Source: Burhinus oedicnemus
Lineage: Eukaryota; Chordata; Aves; Charadriiformes; Burhinidae
Length of the DNA: 64,000 nucleotides
Assembly (NCBI GenBank): GCA_008921705.1
Contig: VFFE01007035.1
Location: 248,509-312,508, forward strand
Direction of reading: 5' to 3'
Shown here one piece after another: positions 58,601-64,000 of this stretch (position 1 is the first letter of the stretch; each line of letters opens with the position of its first letter). Position numbers and translations under genes: made by a program. Below the pieces are notes generated by a model. It was given only the letters and a program-made list of their open reading frames with translations. It was not told where the DNA came from and ran no database searches.

Positions 58601-61524
58601 ATATAAATGTTTATTGCTAAATAAACAGAACTGCCATAGAAGAGCCAAGGAAGTTTCAACACACCATTCTTTTTACCAAAATAAACAGGACAGTTCTTTG
58701 GTAAAGAATGCTCAACTAAGGCACACGGTAAGACACTGTATTAAGAGAAGCCACTTTTGAATTAAGTTTGTGTCACCCAGTAGGGCCCACCTTTCAAGGG
58801 ATTGTCAGAAAACCATCCCAATACAATTCATGTTTTGCTGTGCATGTACTGAACACCAAGAAAGCTCCCACGCTAATGTTCCAGGCCCGTGGCTCCCAGG
58901 TTAGACCCCTACCCACTTCAAGACTGTAAATGCAGAGTCAGATGTAGAACTATATACTGCTCAAGATGAGGATGTTTTCCAGAAAGCACTCCATTTTCTT
59001 TTCCAATTAAAAAAGCTAAACAAACCACCTATTTGCAAGCAGAATTGTAAAACTACAGACTTTTTGCAAGTGTCTTAAATGATATTAAGATTAGCAACCT
59101 GAAGGAAAGCAACCAGAAAGATCAGCTCCAAGGTAAAGAAGTGACAACGTAATACAACCAAATGCATCTCCAGAAAGGGACAAACAAGGCTTTCAAATTT
59201 TTTAGCTGCCATACATTATCGTAGGACCATACAATATCAAGTATATGAAGTCAAATTTAAAAACAAGAGAAGCAAATATTCCTCACGTGCAATTCAGGTA
59301 ACTCCTGTTGTCACTGCTGTCCCCAAGAGCCCAGCTGCAGCATAGCCACACAGAATGTGTTTAGCAATAGCCACATTTACAGTACTTGCCTTCTCTAGTT
59401 TCTCTACTGTGAGAGGAAGAGAAATCAGATCAGAAGCAGACTTTACGTTGTTTTTGAGATGATTTACTGTTGAGGTCAATAGTGATATCTAAAAACAAAG
59501 AGGAATATTTCAAATTAGTCAACATAATCCAATTCCCCAATACTAACAACTTAATTTGTACCATTAAAACATAAGGGAAGACAAAATTATGCAGGTACAC
59601 ATACACAGAACACCCCTGCCTCTAGGTTAGAAGTCCTGCCTAGGCTACATTAAAAATATTCTGCCTCTTGCAACAGAAGTAAGATTTTTCTTTTAAACTG
59701 AATGAAAACCATAGAAGCCCTTCTTTTCAATAAGGTACTTTCTGTCCATTTTACATTCATTCCCTTAGAGAGAGGCTGTTGCCCAAGAAGGATTTAAAAT
59801 ATTGTGCAAGAAGCCCCTACGCAGAGAAAACAGTCATCCACTTCTCTATTTAGTAATCAAACCTGCCTGGGAAAACCCAGCAAAGCCACGCAACTTCTTT
59901 AGCTGAGTGACAGGCAAAGAAGTTACACGTTATCACCCAAAGCTTCTGCTACAGAAGTGGAACAGTGACAATTTAGGTACAGTGGGTTAGCTCAATTTCT
60001 GTCAACTATTTGACCCAGACAGCAAGTTATTCAATGAGTCTTCAAGATTACTGGTTCATTCCAACTGAGAGGTTGTCAAATAAATTAAAACCAATTACAT
60101 GCTAGTCATTAATTGCTAATACTATCACTTTAAGAATAATTTGTAGCCATCAGTAGTCAAAACGAAGAAAAATAATTTCTTCTCACATTTGACAACACAA
60201 AAGTAGAGCTGATAAAACCCACTTTCTTCTGGTTAAAAAAAAAAAGTTGTTTCACAAGCTGAGGAAATGGGCAAGATCCTAATTTTATATTAGGCCAACA
60301 CTGATCAGCTTGCACAGCCTCTGGTTCCACAGCTGTGAATATTGGCTGAAATAATTCCCAGTAGCACATCCCAACAATTCATGAAAAAAACCAGTAACTA
60401 AATTTTGATCCCCAGAAGAGCTGGCTAAGACCGTAACCAGACCCTGAAGTAACCTGAGGGCTGGCAAGAACCATGTGGAAGTATCTTTAAAGTCCAGGTG
60501 CAGAGGACAGCATTTTAAAAGTCCAATGACACACCTAAATACCTGTGGATAATGCATACTGTCATACTGCCAAAGAAAGCAAGTCAAATTTTCAAATATA
60601 TTTATGTGCCCCATTAAGCACTTAACCACTGCATGGGACTGAAGTAAAATCAATTTGAGCAGGCACCTCAGTACTCTTAAAAATTAAACCCAAAGCACCA
60701 GTGTCAGGGAGGGTTCCTCACACACACCTCCCGATACCACCAGCTGTGAGCAATGCTGAACTTTTACCCTCCAAGGCAAGAATTTCAGTAAGAGTCTTGC
60801 TGGATGCTTTGTTTGAAGCATGAGTTAATACAGCAGCTGAGGAAACAGCTTTCTGTTAAGTGGCTTAGTTCTAGCCGCGTAAACAGAGGTAAGATTTACA
60901 CCAGCTCAGATTCCAAGTATGTATTAACAGATTTTATATTCACGAGACACCAGTACTTCACTTGTAGGAACATGAACTTGCACTGATTCAGCTCACTTCC
61001 ACACTTATGAAACGTTTGCAGACACACTCAGAAATCTGAAATGTCAAATCTCTCATCATAAATATCGCGATTATTTGGCAGGAAAATTAAGAACTGCACA
61101 GTTCTCAGGTTCTTTTAGGTTCTGCCTGAAGTCTTTCCACCAGTTGTGCAATTTCTCCTCTTTGCGATCAGTCTCCAGTCCAACTGGATGCTCAAACTTT
61201 TTTTGCTTGTTTAATAATGAGGCTTATACTCCATTTTAATTTAAAATAAAAGTTTAGCATATAGTCACAGAAGTCCTTAGACAAAAGCTCAGCACTGCAC
61301 TTAAAACTAATTTCTGTAAAAATAAACTTGAATGGAATATTTTATTACTTTTCAAAACCAAGCACTGATCCCTCTCACCTGTTTATTGATCTCTGTGATA
61401 TTTATCCAAATTTTATTTAGCCCCAGTTCTCCAGTCTCAATTTGTTCTAGTTGCTTTTGCTTCTGCACCAAATCTTCATTCAGTTTAGGAATTTCTTGGA
61501 ATGATGTCTTTTGGTTAGATTCCA
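49517..61524 (-). CDS. EFCAB14: EF-hand calcium-binding domain-containing protein 14, C-terminal nine exons (5' part outside window)
   Basis: Nine exons give 375 residues from [16 protein letters not shown] to the TAG at 49517-49519. Human EFCAB14 is about 495 aa with an N-terminal cytoplasmic tail and one membrane anchor; those exons lie beyond base 64000. The visible part starts with a heptad-rich, probable coiled-coil region ([51 protein letters not shown]). A low-complexity linker follows, then two C-terminal EF-hands ([11 protein letters not shown] and [13 protein letters not shown]). At least six N-glycosylation sequons occur (for example NIT, NKT, NLS, NQT, NET). All junction phases agree; one intron appears to use a GC donor. 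The molecular function of the family is poorly known. Confidence 0.93.
50509..50640 (-). CDS. EFCAB14: EFCAB14 exon, low-complexity linker
   Basis: 132 bp, phase 1 at both ends, starting [18 protein letters not shown] and ending LPGISSID. The acceptor is TTTGTAACAG and the donor GTATGT. Only the final LPG-SS segment is well conserved with mammals. Confidence 0.9.
51520..51631 (-). CDS. EFCAB14: EFCAB14 exon ([21 protein letters not shown])
   Basis: 112 bp, entering in phase 0 and leaving in phase 1. It encodes the strongly conserved [18 protein letters not shown] segment. The acceptor is ATATGCAG and the donor GTAAGA. Confidence 0.93.
52797..52877 (-). CDS. EFCAB14: EFCAB14 exon (variable linker)
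   Basis: 81 bp, 27 codons, from [16 protein letters not shown] to SNKELK, phase 0. The acceptor is CCTGTAG and the donor GTAAAG. Sequence is weakly conserved, but position, length and phase match the mammalian gene. Confidence 0.82.
53558..53749 (-). CDS. EFCAB14: EFCAB14 exon (coiled-coil region)
   Basis: 192 bp, 64 codons, starting [20 protein letters not shown] and ending KRENLSTSM, phase 0. It contains the conserved YQKLNDLKL and three sequons (NKT, NLS, NLS). The acceptor is TATTTCAG and the donor GTAAGT. Confidence 0.94.
54611..54691 (-). CDS. EFCAB14: EFCAB14 exon (Ser/Pro linker)
   Basis: 81 bp encoding [18 protein letters not shown] through NQTENCKK, phase 0. The acceptor is CTTTCCTTAG and the donor GTATTT. 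It aligns with the mammalian Ser/Pro-rich segment. Confidence 0.85.
55520..55630 (-). CDS. EFCAB14: EFCAB14 exon (coiled coil)
   Basis: 111 bp, 37 codons, from [18 protein letters not shown] to STETLQNDV, phase 0. The acceptor is TTATTCCAG and the donor GTAAGA. Confidence 0.93.
56837..57735 (-). mobile_element. CR1 retrotransposon with internal deletion in ORF2
   Basis: About 0.9 kb of CR1 in minus orientation, with the 3' end at the low-coordinate side (CATAGAATCATTTAGGTTGG). On the minus strand it shows reverse-transcriptase pieces such as GNYRPVSLT and [12 protein letters not shown]. These are followed directly by a downstream segment ([18 protein letters not shown]), so the stretch that normally carries the catalytic ADD motif is missing. 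A frameshift separates the remaining C-terminal part. It is a dead copy inside an EFCAB14 intron. Confidence 0.93.
59390..59488 (-). CDS. EFCAB14: EFCAB14 exon (coiled coil)
   Basis: 99 bp, 33 codons, from [18 protein letters not shown] to TVEKLEK, phase 0. The acceptor is TTTTTAG. The exon ends GAGAAG followed by GCAAGT, a textbook GC donor. A GT site 9 bp further on (ACT|GTAAAT) would add three residues in frame, but the GC site gives exactly the mammalian length. Confidence 0.9.
61379..61524 (-). CDS. EFCAB14: EFCAB14 exon, first one inside the window
   Basis: 146 bp, entering in phase 1, from [16 protein letters not shown] to [10 protein letters not shown]. The acceptor is TTTTAG and the donor GTGAGA. 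The upstream exons with the membrane anchor were searched for up to base 64000 and not found, so they lie outside. Confidence 0.94.
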
Positions 61525-64000
61525 CTAAAAAAAAGAAATTAAATTGGTTTTAAAAAAACCCCAGAAGTCCAGGTAAACAATGTTGAAAGGCAAAAAACAA
61601 ATTACAGGCAGCAACATCTACAGCAGTGAAAGAAGGCAGTAACAGTTTCTACATATGGGTTCATTGCCAATTCAGAATTAAGTGTTTGTTCAGAATGACA
61701 GCTCTTTTTTGTTTTAAGTACTAAAGTCTGCAGAGAGAACCCAGAGAGACTGTACTGCAATAGTACTGTCATCCTGGCAAGCCTCAGCAGGTCTTTATTT
61801 AGTGCAGTTATTTTACATTACTTTCACAGAGGGACATGAAATAGTAACAGGACTGTAAATAAGAATTGCCAACAGTACCAGGGCAAAGGAGGCATGTGAA
61901 ATGACCCTCAGTGCCCGTTTCAAGCCTGCAAAGGGGCTGCTGACGATGAAGTGAATTCCAAAGAGATTAACATGATTACAGCTGTTCCATGTGACAGAAA
62001 GACAATTGGAAAAAAATGTGTAAGCTTACACACTCGCACCTGTTGGTAAACAAATCAGTAAACAAGGTCCTTGGAAATAAAGTCAGTTATTACTGCAATT
62101 AATACTACAAGAAGAGGGAAACATGCAGCTCAAACCAATTCAAGTGAGCCTCAGAAATGCAGCTCTTCCAGGTCTGCAGTGACTAAGCTGTTTAGCTGCA
62201 AGTGCTGTTAGGCAATCCTAAATCTCTAGGTCTGGGAAACAAATAAGCAAAGGTTTTGAGATGGAGATGACAGTGTTCTCCAAAACCTGCACTTCCACCC
62301 TGTAAAGCTGCACTGGAATGCTCTGCAACAAAACTCCAGCCTTCAGACCACAGCCCACCAAGAGCAGTGGGACTTACAAGGTACACAGCTGGCAGCTCCA
62401 AGAACAAATTTCCTTGTGTGACCCATCCAGTTAAAAGGGGAAGCCTTCAGGAGTGCTTCGCGCCCGTGGAGTGGATGCCCAAATACACACAACTGGAAAG
62501 CTGTGCATCTTCAAAAACCCACTTCACTTTTCTTGAAGCACGTCCTAAAAAGTCATTTCTGGGTACAGGGTAATCTACATTCATCACTCGACCCAAATAA
62601 CACTTTCAGTTATGTGTGACCTTGAAAGGTGTATTTTAGCCAAAACAGGCTGAGAGCTAACCGTGCTTTTGACACAAGCAGTTCACGCTGAATCTGATGT
62701 TTCAGAGGCTCTTGTAGACAAAGTATTTTCTGTTCTGTTGCTCTGTGTGCAGTGAGACTCCATTTGTTTTCTGCAGTGCTAGGAAAGTTAAATGCCATAT
62801 GCATTCTTAGCAACATCACTACCAACCAAAGGGAAACACTACACTAACTTTCCCCTACCCCAAACATACTAGATGCAAAGACGTCTTATTTTTAACAAGC
62901 ACTCATACCATACTCAGTTTGTTCAAAGGATGGCAGAACATTAGCAAATACCGCCACAGGAATCTGCTCTTATTGGGAAAAAAATCTGGATGAAGATTCA
63001 GAGGAAGAAGATTCTTTTTCCAAACCTGCTCTAGGACAGACAAATCCCATACCTTCATTTCTCCATCCACCCACCCGTCTCACCAAAGGACAATGGTACC
63101 TTTTGGAATCAGGTTGTTCTTGCTGGTTTTTTGTTATTGTTTTTAATGCTGTGCCTCATTATGGAGGCTCCTGTCCAGCTTCTTGGTGTGTTATTACAGT
63201 GGTAAGGAAATCCGAGAGTATTTTATGACTAGACCAACTATTAAATACACGGCTTTTCTATCAGAGCTATTAAGGAGAAGACAAGCACATCTGTAATGGC
63301 CAGACAGCAAGCTCAGAGAGAACAACTGCTTTAACAAAGAGGGCTGTGTAGAACAGGAATGACGAAACTTAACTACACCAAAGCCAACAAATGTTGTCAT
63401 CATGCAAAACTTTTACTGCCAGTACGTACTTAAAGCAGACCAGTCTATGAAGAGCAGCCGTCAGCTTATCCAGAACACAGAAACAGCTACTGCAGAGCTG
63501 TTTGGTACGCTCACAGCCACAACGCAGCGCCTGCAACTGAAGGTGTCCTCCATAACTGGTGGACACCAGTTACAGCTAACTTTCAGAGTTCAGTATCAGT
63601 TAACATAAAAGCACATCTATCGGCAATGCTTCCTCTCACTCCCAGCCAGGCAGCAGGTTCCACCTTGGCAGACAACCCCCCATCTCACAGCAGTTACACA
63701 CCCGAACAGGAAGTCCTAAACACCAACAGCAAAGAATTTCTACACACATTTCCTCAATACCTCTTTCACAAGCAAATCAAGCCCTCTGCTTACCTCCAGC
63801 CCCAGCAGCCTCCTAATTTTTTAATTCATTTTACCAGCCTTATTTTTAAGAATTCTAAGATGAAGACCAAAGGACAAAACCCACAGTCACTAGCAGTGCT
63901 GCTCCAGCAAAATGTAACTACCTAGCTTTCCTGAAGCCACTAGAGACTACCTGAATGCTTAAGCTTCACTCTCTCCTGCTCCATTCACACATCTCCTCAG
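61525..64000 (-). other. EFCAB14: EFCAB14 intron sequence to the window end
   Basis: No exon matching the EFCAB14 membrane anchor or N-terminus is found here, and no repeat family is recognised. It is taken as intron because the first visible exon enters in phase 1 and needs an upstream exon. Confidence 0.7.

Larger units (their letters stand above)
49693..61378 (-). other. EFCAB14: EFCAB14 introns within the window
   Basis: Introns are 49693-50508, 50641-51519, 51632-52796, 52878-53557, 53750-54610, 54692-55519, 55631-59389 and 59489-61378. They are AT-rich. The only recognised element is the CR1 copy in the 55.6-59.4 kb intron. No nested gene or RNA gene is supported. Confidence 0.85.

Noticed and set aside
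59294..59389. Continuation of the EFCAB14 exon frame (AST... to TGVT stop) as an alternative C-terminus
   Set aside because: It reads into the intron after the GC donor. The next homologous exon joins in phase, so this is intron sequence.
62192..63566. Minus-strand open frames near the window end as EFCAB14 N-terminal exons
   Set aside because: None matches the EFCAB14 membrane anchor or has suitable splice sites in phase.
1..64000. CRISPR arrays, operons, phage or bacterial defence systems
   Set aside because: The DNA is clearly vertebrate: spliced genes, CR1 elements, CpG islands. No regularly spaced direct repeats were seen.

Overview
The window is vertebrate nuclear DNA, most likely avian. 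Multi-exon genes have GT-AG introns and CpG-rich promoters, and the only recognisable dispersed repeats are three copies of CR1, the dominant non-LTR retrotransposon of birds. The species cannot be named from the sequence. No prokaryotic, plasmid or viral gene system is visible.

Three conserved genes were reconstructed exon by exon. All lie on the minus strand in the order EFCAB14 - ATPAF1 - MOB3C (transcription runs from high to low coordinates), matching the human 1p33 order except that mammalian TEX38 is not recognisable. (1) EFCAB14, 49517-61524: the last nine coding exons. The 5' exons, with the cytoplasmic N-terminus and membrane anchor, lie beyond base 64000. (2) ATPAF1, 37360-46660: complete, nine exons, 301 aa, a mitochondrial F1-ATPase assembly chaperone, with a 20-N assembly gap in intron 1. 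(3) MOB3C, 6409-21611: complete coding region, three exons, 216 aa, a zinc-binding MOB adaptor; its promoter or 5' noncoding exon is not located with certainty.

Layout: 1-4.95 kb is intergenic with no supported gene. 4.95-6.41 kb is the probable MOB3C 3' UTR. 6.4-21.7 kb holds the MOB3C exons and two large introns with AT-rich, enhancer-like islands. 21.7-34 kb is GC-rich upstream or first-intron DNA with a CpG-dense block near 29.3-30.7 kb. 34-37 kb is AT-richer sequence downstream of ATPAF1. 37.4-46.7 kb is ATPAF1. 46.8-49.5 kb is the EFCAB14 3' UTR, whose likely poly(A) site lies about 100 bp upstream of the ATPAF1 start codon. 49.5-64 kb holds EFCAB14 exons and introns.

The genes do not form one pathway; they are ordinary syntenic neighbours. 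The most notable points are: two probable GC-AG introns, one in ATPAF1 and one in EFCAB14; a CR1 copy ending about 13 nt from a MOB3C splice donor, whose ORF2 remnant is open in frame with the MOB3C exon; the very tight EFCAB14/ATPAF1 tail-to-head junction; and a degenerate EF-hand loop in EFCAB14. I found no convincing undescribed system.
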